A stretch of DNA of 64,000 nt from Thalassoglobus neptunius (GCF_007859735.1 NZ_SIHI01000004.1:373-64372), one strand, 5' to 3'; counted from the stretch's first letter, positions 45,892 to 54,713 are shown. Numbers and translations: made by a program. Notes: generated from the sequence alone by a model not told the origin.

Positions 45892-48687
45892 CTAATAGAC
45901 GTAAACAAATTCGTTTGAGTTCAGTAGCACCAGACAGACATCCGCCAGCGCGCGTGTTCGCGCGTCGACCTGATGAGGCTGCAAGTCCGGGATGTAGTCT
46001 TGGTAGGCGAAAAGTTTCTCCGTGAACTCAAACCGTTCACCCGTGTTTTCATCAACGGCTTCTCGCACCACTTCGACGGGATACTCGACTGGTTCGAAAT
46101 GCAGCTCTTTCTGGAGTTCGTTCATCTGATCCCAATGTTGCTGCGTCGCTTGCAACTCGGCATCAGTGGGGAGGCGTCCGAAGCAAAGTTCGAACAACTG
46201 ACGGACAACCTGTTGCTCGTCGTCGCACTCGTCAAGAACTCGTTTTGCCAGCGCGAGGGCTCGATCATTCGCTTCCTGACCATTCAACATCGCGAACACT
46301 TGAGGAGTGATGTTCGACTGATCACGCATCTCACAACTTGTTTCGGACCCCGGTTGGTTGAACGTTTCGAGAAACGGAATTCGGTGGCCGCGAATCTTAT
46401 GGATATAGATGGAACGGCGATTCCGGTCATTGGGATCGGGATTCGGGACGTAGCTGGGAGCGAATGTTCCCATGATCATCCGAGGCTGAAGCGCTGCTTC
46501 GAGATTCATATCGGGTCGGATTGGAATTCCGCCAAGAGCCGGGTTCAACTCACCGGACACGCTTAGCGTTGCGTCGCGAATTTCTTCTGCCTCCAACCGG
46601 CGCGGGAGAAAGACCGCATAAGACGTCCCCGAAGGATCGGCAGAACTGAGTTGCTCCGGATGGAAATGTGTGGTCGACCGACAATAGGCGTCTGTGTTCA
46701 TGATCACACGATGCAAATGCTTGATCGACCAACCATTTGACACGAATTCTGTGGCGAGCCAGTCGAGCAGTTTCGGATGCGTCGGCTTCTTGCCGGTTGT
46801 CCCGAAGTTGTTCGGATTTCCCGCAATGCCTCGACCGAAATGGAATGCCCAGATGCGATTGACGAGCACCCGGGAGGTCAGCGTGTTTTCGGGGTCTGCG
46901 ACCCACTGTGCAAAGGCTGTTCTCCGCCCGGAATGGCTGGCCGGAAAAGATACTTCGAGTGCACCTGGAACTGCGGAGAGCACACCGGGTTGAACGGGAA
47001 TCGTTGGAGAGAATGGATCGCCTCCACCGAGAATCGCTGTTTTCTCCAACTCACCTCCTTTGGAAGGATTGTCCGGCTTCGGGATTCGGCTGTAGCTCGA
47101 TTTCGGAGTACGCGTCACCCCGCTGTAAGTGGAGTAGGCGAAGGGCTTGTACCGATCGAATTCCCAATTGAAGCGGTGCTGCCACTTCCTTCCGATTCGT
47201 TCTTTTCCAAACTCTTCTGCGGTCTTCAAAGTCCGATTCGGGAGTTCATCGACAGCAACCCCCGCCTTCTTCGCTTCTGCTTTGGTCTTATAGGGCATTC
47301 CTCTTTCACGAAACCATTCTGCTTCGTATTCCGCTTGCTTTTGATGCAATTCCTGCAACACCTTTTCATTCGCAGCGTGTCTCAGTCGGTGATACTTCTT
47401 GTCTTCTTCCATGCCGGCGAGGTTCTCATCGGGGAGCCACTCGGTTTCGATCTCAGCAAATTGAGTTGTCGCGAAGACAGCTTGAACCGAATAGAAATCG
47501 CGAGTTGGAATTGGATCAAACTTGTGATCATGGCATCGGCAGCATTGCAAAGCCTGTCCGAGAAAAACCTGACCAACGGTATCGGTGATGTCATCGAGGA
47601 AGAGTTGGCGAGTCACTTTCGCCACACTCATTCCGGTGTGCTCCCACGGTCCCATGCGAAGGAACCCGGATGCAACCAGAAGCTCGGTGCGCTGCTCCTG
47701 GGTCAACTCATCTCCATTGGCTTCCGCCAGCTCGTCCCCGGCGATCTGTTCCTGAATGAATTTGTCAAACGGCTTGTCAGCGTTGAAAGCTCGAACGACA
47801 TAGTCTCGGAAACGCCATGCGTTCGGGCGTTCGTAGTCGTTGGCAAACCCGGAACTGTCTGCATACCGCACGACATCCAACCAGTGACGGCCCCATTGCT
47901 CGCCATAGTGAGGACTTTCGAGAAGGCGGTCGACGAGCGCCGCGAAGGCTTCGTTGTCGTCCCGAGGATCATCCACGAACTCCTGCACTTCCGCCGGAGT
48001 TGGAGGAAGTCCCAGCAAGTCAAATGTTGCCCGACGAATGAGCACCTGCCGCGAAGCACGCGGAGCGGAAAGGATGCCCCGTTCGTCCAGTTGCTGATCA
48101 ATGAAAGAATCGACAGGCGAGCATTTGCAGGCATCCGACAGCTCTGGAAATTCGGTCTGGATCGGCTGAAATGCCCAAAGATCCTCCGGATCGTACTTTC
48201 GATTCGTCCACGATTCACTCAATCCGCCAGATGTCTGAACGACAACCCCTTCCGCAAAATCGCGATAAATCCCCGCGATGCGTTCATCATCGGGCCACGG
48301 CGCGCCCTCTTGAATCCAATCGCGAATCGCCCAAACCTCTTCTTCTGTCAGCTTTTCCGCCTCTTTCGGAGGCATTTCGAATCCTTCTTCCTCTCGAGAA
48401 AGCATTCCGAGCAAATAGCTGTCCTCAATTTCTCCGGGAACGACGACCGAATCGCCCCAGGAGTCCCCACCTGCGAGGAGTTGTTCTCGGGTGTCCAGCA
48501 GAAAACCACTCTCGATGGAATCTGCGCTCTCGCTGTGACAGCCAGCACATTTTTCTTGAAAAATCGGCTGAACCTTCAGGGCGAACAGCTTTTCCCCTAC
48601 CGAGGGCGCTTCCGCGAGACCTGTGGAATTCCATCCACTCATCAGCCCCAACAACAAGCAGACGAGACGGAACGCTTTGCAGGACAT
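45892..48687 (-). CDS. Exported PSCyt1/DUF1549/DUF1553 cytochrome protein
   Basis: Signal peptide near residues 4-24 (FRLVCLLLGLMSGWNSTGLA). Cytochrome-type domain with CAGCH near residue 47 (FQEKCAGCHSESADSIESGF), MPPKEAEKLT as the probable distal methionine region, DUF1549 (about 190-400, RRATFDLLGLPPTPAEV and a second haem-type CCRCHDHKFDP) and DUF1553 (about 590-890, LTSRVLVNRIWAFHFGRGIA, ending in SNEFVYVY). 931 residues. ATG 48687 is preferred because GAAGAG lies about 9 bases upstream; ATG 48693 is possible. Very long open frames on the opposite strand are shadows. Confidence 0.92.
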   Translation of the reverse strand: MSCKAFRLVCLLLGLMSGWNSTGLAEAPSVGEKLFALKVQPIFQEKCAGCHSESADSIESGFLLDTREQLLAGGDSWGDSVVVPGEIEDSYLLGMLSREEEGFEMPPKEAEKLTEEEVWAIRDWIQEGAPWPDDERIAGIYRDFAEGVVVQTSGGLSESWTNRKYDPEDLWAFQPIQTEFPELSDACKCSPVDSFIDQQLDERGILSAPRASRQVLIRRATFDLLGLPPTPAEVQEFVDDPRDDNEAFAALVDRLLESPHYGEQWGRHWLDVVRYADSSGFANDYERPNAWRFRDYVVRAFNADKPFDKFIQEQIAGDELAEANGDELTQEQRTELLVASGFLRMGPWEHTGMSVAKVTRQLFLDDITDTVGQVFLGQALQCCRCHDHKFDPIPTRDFYSVQAVFATTQFAEIETEWLPDENLAGMEEDKKYHRLRHAANEKVLQELHQKQAEYEAEWFRERGMPYKTKAEAKKAGVAVDELPNRTLKTAEEFGKERIGRKWQHRFNWEFDRYKPFAYSTYSGVTRTPKSSYSRIPKPDNPSKGGELEKTAILGGGDPFSPTIPVQPGVLSAVPGALEVSFPASHSGRRTAFAQWVADPENTLTSRVLVNRIWAFHFGRGIAGNPNNFGTTGKKPTHPKLLDWLATEFVSNGWSIKHLHRVIMNTDAYCRSTTHFHPEQLSSADPSGTSYAVFLPRRLEAEEIRDATLSVSGELNPALGGIPIRPDMNLEAALQPRMIMGTFAPSYVPNPDPNDRNRRSIYIHKIRGHRIPFLETFNQPGSETSCEMRDQSNITPQVFAMLNGQEANDRALALAKRVLDECDDEQQVVRQLFELCFGRLPTDAELQATQQHWDQMNELQKELHFEPVEYPVEVVREAVDENTGERFEFTEKLFAYQDYIPDLQPHQVDARTRALADVCLVLLNSNEFVYVY

Positions 48688-48916
48688 GAACATCTGCTCT
48701 TCACGACAATCTGAATTACGGAACGAAACCAATCGCAAATCATATCAGAAATGAATTGCGCATCGAACAAACATGCGGAGAATCTTGTTTCATTTTCGAA
48801 TGAATTCGCCTCAGATCCGGACCCAATCCTCGACCGCTGCGCATCGAGTTATTAAAGTTCATTTTTCGGATGAACAGATACTGATCGCAAACTCTAAACT
48901 GGTTGCCTTCCAAACA

Positions 48917-50383
48917 ATGCAAAACGACATCGGACTCATCGGTCTGGCTGTGATGGGCCAGAATCTCGTACTCAACATGGCCAATCACGGTTTCTCAGTC
49001 GCAGTTTACAACCGAACGACGGAAACGATGGATGAGTTCGTTGGCGGACTCAAAGACGAGCCCGTCGATAAAGTCTGGGAGGGAACTGCAGACCGGGTTC
49101 ATGGTTACAAGGAAATCGAAGACTTTGTCGCTTCGCTCAAGCGTCCACGCCGTGTCATGATCATGGTCAAGGCAGGTGGACCCGTCGACGCTGTCATCCA
49201 ACAGCTGAAGGGCCTCCTCGAACCCGGCGATATTATCATCGACGGCGGAAACAGCGACTTCGTCGACACAAATCGTCGATCGAAAGAACTGCGTGAAGAA
49301 GGATTCCAGTTCATCGGAACGGGTGTCTCCGGCGGAGAAGAAGGAGCCCTCAAAGGTCCATCGATCATGCCCGGTGGACACGTCGACGCGTGGCCACACG
49401 TCAAAGACATCCTGCAATCGATCTCCGCGAAAGTCGGCCCGAACGACGACATTCCCTGCTGCGACTGGGTCGGGGAAGATGGTGCGGGTCACTACGTCAA
49501 AATGGTCCACAATGGGATCGAGTACGGCGACATGCAGCTGATCTGCGAGGCGTACTTCATTCTCAAGCACACCCTGAACCTCTCGAACGAAGAACTCTAT
49601 CAGGTCTTCAAGAGCTGGAACCAAGGGGAACTCGCGAGTTATCTGATTGAGATCACACGAGACATCTTCACCGTCAAAGACGAAAAGACCGGGAACGATC
49701 TCGTCGACATGATCCTCGACACTGCAAAGCAGAAGGGAACCGGGAAATGGATGAGTCAGCATGCCCTCGATCTGGGTGTGCCGACGACTCTCATCACCGA
49801 AGCTGTTTACGCCCGGTGCCTCTCCGGTCAGAAAGACGCACGAGTTCGTGCTTCGGAAGTGCTCACCGGCCCGGACGTCACTTTCGACGGAGACCGAGAC
49901 CAGTTCATCGAAGACGTCCGTCAGGCACTCTACGCTTCGAAACTCGTCAGCTACGCCCAAGGCTACGTTCAACTCGATGCTGCGGCAGCCGAGTTTGGAT
50001 GGAAGCTGAACAACGGCAACATCGCCCTGCTCTGGCGTGGAGGATGTATCATTCGATCGGTCTTCCTCGAAGACATCAAAGCTGCCTTCGACAAGAATCC
50101 GCAACTCGAAAACCTGCTGCTCGATGACTTCTTCAAGAAAGCCATCAATCAGGCTCAGCCAGCCTGGCGTCGAGTTGTCGCCACAGCTGTCAACATGGGA
50201 CTTCCCGTTCCCGGATTCAGTGCCGCCCTCACCTACTACGATGGATACCGTCGGGACCGATTGCCTGCCAACTTGCTCCAGGCTCAGCGAGACTACTTCG
50301 GTGCTCACACTTACGAGCGAATCGACACTCCTCGCGGTGAAACATTCCACACTGACTGGATTCGTGAGCGAAACTTGACATAG
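48917..50383 (+). CDS. gnd: 6-phosphogluconate dehydrogenase, decarboxylating
   Basis: Oxidative decarboxylation of 6-phosphogluconate to ribulose 5-phosphate with NAD(P)+ in the pentose phosphate pathway, cytoplasmic. Rossmann loop GLIGLAVMGQNLVLNMANHG, substrate site GTGVSGGEEGALKGPSIMPG, and the catalytic lysine and asparagine in GHYVKMVHNGIEYGDMQL. At 488 residues it is the long dimeric form. The ATG at 48917 (MQNDIGLIG) matches family starts; the open frame extends to 48773 but the extra 48 residues are not part of the family. A strong intrinsic terminator follows. Confidence 0.97.
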   Translation: MQNDIGLIGLAVMGQNLVLNMANHGFSVAVYNRTTETMDEFVGGLKDEPVDKVWEGTADRVHGYKEIEDFVASLKRPRRVMIMVKAGGPVDAVIQQLKGLLEPGDIIIDGGNSDFVDTNRRSKELREEGFQFIGTGVSGGEEGALKGPSIMPGGHVDAWPHVKDILQSISAKVGPNDDIPCCDWVGEDGAGHYVKMVHNGIEYGDMQLICEAYFILKHTLNLSNEELYQVFKSWNQGELASYLIEITRDIFTVKDEKTGNDLVDMILDTAKQKGTGKWMSQHALDLGVPTTLITEAVYARCLSGQKDARVRASEVLTGPDVTFDGDRDQFIEDVRQALYASKLVSYAQGYVQLDAAAAEFGWKLNNGNIALLWRGGCIIRSVFLEDIKAAFDKNPQLENLLLDDFFKKAINQAQPAWRRVVATAVNMGLPVPGFSAALTYYDGYRRDRLPANLLQAQRDYFGAHTYERIDTPRGETFHTDWIRERNLT

Positions 50384-50428
50384 AGCAGATTTCAAAGCGT
50401 TCCCATACTCGGACGCGACAAGCTTCAG

Positions 50429-50467
50429 AAAAAGCTCCGACAGCAATTCTCGCTGTCGGAGCTTTTT
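50429..50467 (+). terminator. Intrinsic terminator of gnd
   Basis: Perfect 16-bp stem: 50429-50444 (AAAAAGCTCCGACAGC) with 50452-50467 (GCTGTCGGAGCTTTTT), 7-base loop, ending in a T5 run. It begins 46 bp after the gnd stop. The cleanest classical terminator in the window. Confidence 0.92.
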
Positions 50468-50805
50468 CTATTGATTCGCTCACATTCTCCGTGAAGCAGA
50501 TTCAAGACGACACAAACCCCACTCCGAATTCGTGGAGAAGACTGTACGAATCCGGAAGCGGGGGTTGTGATTTCCCTCTGAAACTTTCGTCCAGCCTCTC
50601 CTCAATCTGCGTTCGACGACGGTGTCTTCACAAAGTCCGCTTCGAACCGACTTCGGCACCAGCTCACCAGAACAGAGAGCGAACTTAAAGTGTTCCTCGG
50701 AGCCAGCCTGTCTGTCTGATCATCGCCTTCTGCTTCGAGTCCCGCTCGTTACGTGCACGTTCTCATTTGCACGATCTAATTCGCAGGAATCACTGCTGCA
50801 GGCTT
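50468..50805. other. Convergent intergenic region with a long hairpin
   Basis: No gene. Outer arms CACAAACCCC (50511-50520) and GGGGGTTGTG (50560-50569) pair at 9 of 10 positions; inner arms CCGAATTCG (50524-50532) and CGAATCCGG (50547-50555) pair at 8 of 9. The loop is 14 bases. It could be a second transcription end or a small structured RNA. A CGTGCACG palindrome lies near 50752-50760. Confidence 0.45.
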
Positions 50806-51315
50806 TTACGCTTTCGGATCAGATTGCTTGAGCATGACAAACATATGTTGCCCCTTCTGTGTCTTGAAGTCGTCCGGTGCCTCAGCGTTTGGGAAACCAT
50901 AGATGAGCTTGACGACATCTTCGTCTTTCTGAATCAGACCAACCGCCGCGATGCCAGGCATCGGAGGCTTAATACTCTCCATGACAATATGAGCGCCGAG
51001 TTCATGCGGTTGAAGTTGGAACTTCGCCACGTACAACTCGCCGTCTTCGGCATCCAGAGTTTTGATCTGTTGATCCGTAAACACCACCCGCTGCGCTTTC
51101 AATTCTTCCGGCTTCATTTCCTTCCCGTCCATCTCTCCTTTGATAATGCGATAGGTCCCTTCAAGTTCGTTCGCTTTCAATTCGCGAACTGGACTCTTCT
51201 GAGATGGCGAAGCTTGCGCGTCGTCCTGTCCTTGAGCCTGGACGGAGAGTGCTAAAAGGCAAAGGGCGAGCAAACAGACGCCCGTCAGGTTGATCAGCTT
51301 TTCTCGATCGTTCAT
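50806..51315 (-). CDS. Exported TIGR03067-like domain protein
   Basis: 169 residues from ATG 51315, which has GAGGAG 6 bases upstream. Signal peptide near residues 6-28 (LINLTGVCLLALCLLALSVQAQ). After a short linker the domain LEGTYRIIKGEMDGKEM... QRVVFTDQQIKTLD... resembles the TIGR03067 planctomycete paralogous domain, a lipocalin-like beta barrel with the start pattern G-W-(x)-G-x-M-P-E. The end, GQHMFVMLKQSDPKA, is short. Function of the family is unknown. Divergent from the papain-like peptidase gene. Confidence 0.78.
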   Translation of the reverse strand: MNDREKLINLTGVCLLALCLLALSVQAQGQDDAQASPSQKSPVRELKANELEGTYRIIKGEMDGKEMKPEELKAQRVVFTDQQIKTLDAEDGELYVAKFQLQPHELGAHIVMESIKPPMPGIAAVGLIQKDEDVVKLIYGFPNAEAPDDFKTQKGQHMFVMLKQSDPKA

Positions 51316-51686
51316 TGTCTTCTCCTCACACCGAACCATGATTTTTCCTTGATTAATTTTGCGATTCCAGCAGTCCAAATCTCGGTAATGCATGCTGCGT
51401 GCCGATCACACGAAGAGACGAAAACCGGGTCATTCTTCGTGGATCAGCGGCAATTTCTGAGACCTGAACAATCAACGTGGGCGAGAAACGTCCAGTCCTC
51501 CGCCCCATTTGTTGATGAAGAAAAAGCCCAATGCGTTGAGATTCCAAGAGGTGTTACGAATCCTCTCGTTCCCCCGACGGAAGGCATGACAGATAGACGC
51601 TTCTCTCTTCGCGTGCTACAACTGACAGGCAAGGTCAGAGAATTTGTGCTAGACCGCGATGGTTGTTTCAACAATGAGGGCATGAC
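51316..51686. other. Divergent region upstream of the peptidase gene, with a hairpin
   Basis: 371 bp, no convincing gene. A bulged hairpin: GATC-A-CACGAAGA (51404-51416) pairs with TCTTCGTG-GATC (51434-51445), 12 bp with one bulged A and a 17-base loop. It probably carries promoters for both neighbours; none could be assigned. Confidence 0.4.
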
Positions 51687-52343
51687 ATGGCATGGTTCAG
51701 TCGGTTCACGCGGTTTGGTGACGTGCATCTTTGCTTTGCACAGGAGCAGAACATTTCCTGCGGTCTTGCATGCATCATCATGGCAGCTTTCAAGATCAAT
51801 AAGCTTAAGCCAAAAGTGACCGCGATGTATGGCGAAGACGACATGATGGCCAAAGCCAAAACTCTGTTTGGCGCCAATCCGCTCGGGGACGCGGGACTGA
51901 CCGGAAACAAAATGATCAGCTTGCTGAACGATGACTCGCTCAACATGAAAGGCTGGACGTTTACCTCTCCCAACATCGATCAGATGAACAATGAAATTGT
52001 CAAGAACGTCGGAGTTTCAGAAGGCTGGGGACCGACGGTCAGTGTGTCTCCCGTGATCATTCTGGTGCAGTGGAAAGGGGGAACTTCCCGCCACTGGGTT
52101 CTCATTGATACTGTTCGAAAGTTTTGGGGCTCGACTTACGCGACCGTTTGTGATCCGTGGGATGGCAGTGTTCACGTCATCAAGATCGATAAGGACAGAC
52201 GGTTCGATTACGCCGCTCGTGATACGATCGACGTCGATTTCTGGGGAAAACGAAAGCGATATGGCTCTAAGACTCAAAAAGCCAGCTCCACAATCACGAC
52301 ACCAACCTGGGTCGGATCAGTGATGTTGAAACGTACAACGTGA
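51687..52343 (+). CDS. Papain-fold cysteine peptidase-like protein
   Basis: 218 residues; GAGGG ends 6 bases before the ATG. No signal peptide or membrane segment. The triad of papain-like peptidases is visible: Q19 (oxyanion glutamine) and C25 in AQEQNISCGLACIIMAAF, H136 in GGTSRHWVLIDTV and D156 in ATVCDPWDGSVHVI. The layout (short N-terminus, Cys helix, HWV strand, DPW turn) resembles Peptidase C39-like and AvrRpt2-type (C70) families. It could be an effector protease or a peptide-processing enzyme; no transporter is near. An ADP-ribosyltransferase gene follows on the same strand 380 bp on. Confidence 0.72.
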   Translation: MAWFSRFTRFGDVHLCFAQEQNISCGLACIIMAAFKINKLKPKVTAMYGEDDMMAKAKTLFGANPLGDAGLTGNKMISLLNDDSLNMKGWTFTSPNIDQMNNEIVKNVGVSEGWGPTVSVSPVIILVQWKGGTSRHWVLIDTVRKFWGSTYATVCDPWDGSVHVIKIDKDRRFDYAARDTIDVDFWGKRKRYGSKTQKASSTITTPTWVGSVMLKRTT

Positions 52344-52723
52344 TGATTCTCTGGCATCCGTTTCTGACACATTAAAGACTTCACTACAATCGAAACTTCA
52401 CCTCATCTGAAACAGTTCCGCGCTCAAGGACTGTTCCTCTCACCGATCTCTCAAATTCTCATTAATTCCACTCGGAAAATTCGTCGGCAAACCTGACTGC
52501 GATTGTGATGCAACTTGCATTTCGACTGTTGGTCGCGCCAAACTCATCCTGACGCCGAAAACCCTGCTCTTTGCTGCCGAATCGTAAACTAAGCTTCCGA
52601 TGCTCGCTTGATCTCCCCCCACCGAAAAGGAAGATTCTCTTCCGCTGGTGAAATTTCGCGACGCGCTCCGTTCAAGAGATTGCAACAGTCCACACTTCCT
52701 CTGCTTTTAGGAACTCAGAGTCG
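52344..52723. other. 380-bp gap between the peptidase and ADP-ribosyltransferase genes
   Basis: No gene assigned. On the minus strand a TTG-started open frame (52440-52685, 81 codons) has a GAGGAAG word upstream; it encodes a small soluble polypeptide with SVGGDQASIGSLVYDSAAKS. It could be an immunity gene or chance, and I cannot support it as a gene. The gap suggests the two plus-strand genes have separate promoters. Confidence 0.35.
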
Positions 52724-53509
52724 ATGCCCAAGAAGACTGAAAGACAACTCCTCGCGAAACTCGCAGCTGGCCAACCATTAACTGCCTCTGAGATCGACTC
52801 CCTCTCTCTGAAGATAGCAAAAGGTCAATCGAAGAAGCGTGCAAGAACAATCACTCAGCAGGTCGAACTTCGGTATACCGCGCAACTGGGACTGCTCACT
52901 GCAGTGCAACGTCAACAGGTCGTGAATGCCGTCCGCGACTACACGATGGACTCCACGACGATTAACAATTCCTGTCGCGCCGGAGCCCCCAACGCCAATG
53001 CCACGAGACTCGATCAGGTCTTCCAGGTTTATCATCAACAAAACTGGGACAACGATTACCGAGTGACCTATCGACTGATGACTTACAAACCGGCCGACAA
53101 CATGCCGTGGGGCGCGGCAGCTGCTCCCCACATCGTGGTCGGTGACCGTGTTCGCGACGATGCTTTTCTCTCAGCGAGTGAGAACCGACAGCTCCTCGTC
53201 AACGGAGTTGAAAACCCCGGCCCGAATGATCGATACGTGAAAATTGCGATCTACGGGCGTGGAGGGATCAACATTTCCGGTGGCTCCCTCTACTCCAACG
53301 CCAACGAGCGAGCCATGATGAAGAATGATCATCCGAAAACATGGCGGTTCCGAACAGCCCATGCTGGACAGGCGGAAATTCTTTACGACCGAGGAACAGT
53401 CTTCCGCGTGCGAAAAATTACTCCCAACGGGAATGACGTCCACGTGGTCCTGGCCATCAGCAATGGTGGTGGCGGTGGTGGAGTCAAGAACATGTTCACC
53501 GGAACCTAA
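52724..53509 (+). CDS. C3-like ADP-ribosyltransferase (R-S-QxE type), putative toxin/effector
   Basis: 261 residues with no signal peptide. Residues 60-100 give the ART helices and YT-x-S-x-x-IN pattern (VVNAVRDYTMDSTTINNSCR). The catalytic arginine is probably R117 in RVTYRLMTY. The STS-like motif is FLSAS (S150 and S152) in DDAFLSASENRQLL. The Q-x-E motif is Q216-A-E218 in HAGQAEILYDRGTVFRVRKI. In the R-S-E clade a Q before the catalytic E typifies C3-like enzymes that modify asparagine or glutamine residues of proteins, while E-x-E typifies arginine-specific ones. N-terminal 45 residues are basic and helical; the end is glycine-rich (SNGGGGGGVKNMF). Target and delivery route are unknown. 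Confidence 0.78.
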   Translation: MPKKTERQLLAKLAAGQPLTASEIDSLSLKIAKGQSKKRARTITQQVELRYTAQLGLLTAVQRQQVVNAVRDYTMDSTTINNSCRAGAPNANATRLDQVFQVYHQQNWDNDYRVTYRLMTYKPADNMPWGAAAAPHIVVGDRVRDDAFLSASENRQLLVNGVENPGPNDRYVKIAIYGRGGINISGGSLYSNANERAMMKNDHPKTWRFRTAHAGQAEILYDRGTVFRVRKITPNGNDVHVVLAISNGGGGGGVKNMFTGT

Positions 53510-53615
53510 CCGGATCTCATCGAATCACTGAACGCACGTGAATTCATGCTCTTGCTTGGATCACCGCTTCGCGGAATCGGTCAATCGGTGAATCTTCACA
53601 GGCTCAACTTGTGAC

Positions 53616-54713
53616 TCAATTCGACGCTTCGCCCTCTGGCTGTTTGGCCTTGATGGAGCGAATTACTCCGACTGCGATCGTGATCAGTGTGAGCGGGACA
53701 ACGATTCCAAAGATCACATATTCAAAAGTGCGTTCAAGCTCAGGAACAGCGGCCGAGATCACCATCGACGCGGTATAGATTAGGTAATAGCTGAAGAACA
53801 GAATTCCTTCCCATCTTGAAATCAAATGCCCGGTAAAGAAGATCGGAAGGCATGCCACTGCGACGGCAACCATGACGGGGAGATCAAGGTGAAGCGCTGC
53901 TTCAGGCACGGGAACTCCAATGGGTGAGACCAAGCTGGAGATCCCGAGCACCGCCATGATATTGAAAAGGTTGCTTCCAATCGCATTCCCAACCGCGATG
54001 TCGCGCTCACCTCGAATGGCAGCCATCACTGACGTCGCAGCTTCTGGAAGTGACGTTCCGGCAGCGACGATGGTCAGACCGATGATCAATTCTGAGACTC
54101 CAAGGCTTCGCGAAATCGTGACGGCCGCCTCGACAAACCACCGCGCTCCCACCACCAACAGAATCAGCCCCGCGAGAAGCATCACTCCATTGATCAGACC
54201 GCTTTTCAGTGTTGACGATCTTTCCACCTGACCGAATTCCGCTTCGTATTCCGCCTGAATCGCCCCCTGCTCTCGTCGACTCTTGATGATCGCCCAGAGC
54301 GTATAAGCCACCAGCCCCGTCGAGAGAATCAACCCATCCAGTCGACTGATGCTTCCGTTGAAGGCCATCAGCCAGACAAGAGCCGACAGGCCAATCATTA
54401 AGGGGACTTCGACTCGAACAAGCTGCTGTGAAACGTGCAGAGGAACGATGATTGCGGACAGGCCCAGAATCAGAAGAATGTTGAAGATGTTGCTGCCGAC
54501 GATGTTCCCCAGCGCGACATCGGGTTGACCACTTAAAGCGGATTGCAGACAGACGACCAGTTCGGGCGCGCTCGTTCCAAACGAGACGACTGTCAGCCCG
54601 ACGACCAACGGGGAAACTCCGAACGAGACAGCGAGTTTCGAAGCTCCTCGAACCAGAAGTTCTGCTCCTCCGGTCAAAACGATCAATCCGACCACGAGCA
54701 TCAAAATCGCCAC
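53616..54713 (-). CDS. Calcium/sodium antiporter, CaCA family (YrbG-like)
   Basis: Inner-membrane Ca2+/cation exchanger. Two inverted alpha-repeats carry the signatures SFGTSAPELVVCLQSAL... LGNIVGSNIFNILLILG and AAGTSLPEAATSVMAA... VGNAIGSNLFNIMAVLG, the ion-binding sites. About ten hydrophobic segments with a charged middle loop (about 140-170, KSRREQGAIQAEYEAEFGQ). 365 residues, usual for YrbG-like proteins. Start is GTG at 54713: AAGGAG lies exactly 6 bases upstream, better than ATG 54701. It converges with the ADP-ribosyltransferase gene. Confidence 0.92.
   Translation of the reverse strand: MAILMLVVGLIVLTGGAELLVRGASKLAVSFGVSPLVVGLTVVSFGTSAPELVVCLQSALSGQPDVALGNIVGSNIFNILLILGLSAIIVPLHVSQQLVRVEVPLMIGLSALVWLMAFNGSISRLDGLILSTGLVAYTLWAIIKSRREQGAIQAEYEAEFGQVERSSTLKSGLINGVMLLAGLILLVVGARWFVEAAVTISRSLGVSELIIGLTIVAAGTSLPEAATSVMAAIRGERDIAVGNAIGSNLFNIMAVLGISSLVSPIGVPVPEAALHLDLPVMVAVAVACLPIFFTGHLISRWEGILFFSYYLIYTASMVISAAVPELERTFEYVIFGIVVPLTLITIAVGVIRSIKAKQPEGEASN

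Noticed and set aside
46777-48714. 645-codon open frame on the plus strand opposite the DUF1549/1553 gene
   Set aside because: The minus-strand protein has clear haem and DUF motifs along its whole length; the plus frame has no recognisable domain and is a by-product of codon use.
48995-50446. 483-codon open frame opposite gnd
   Set aside because: gnd is unmistakable on the plus strand. The antisense frame is rich in V, F and D in a pattern typical of shadow translation and has no known motif.
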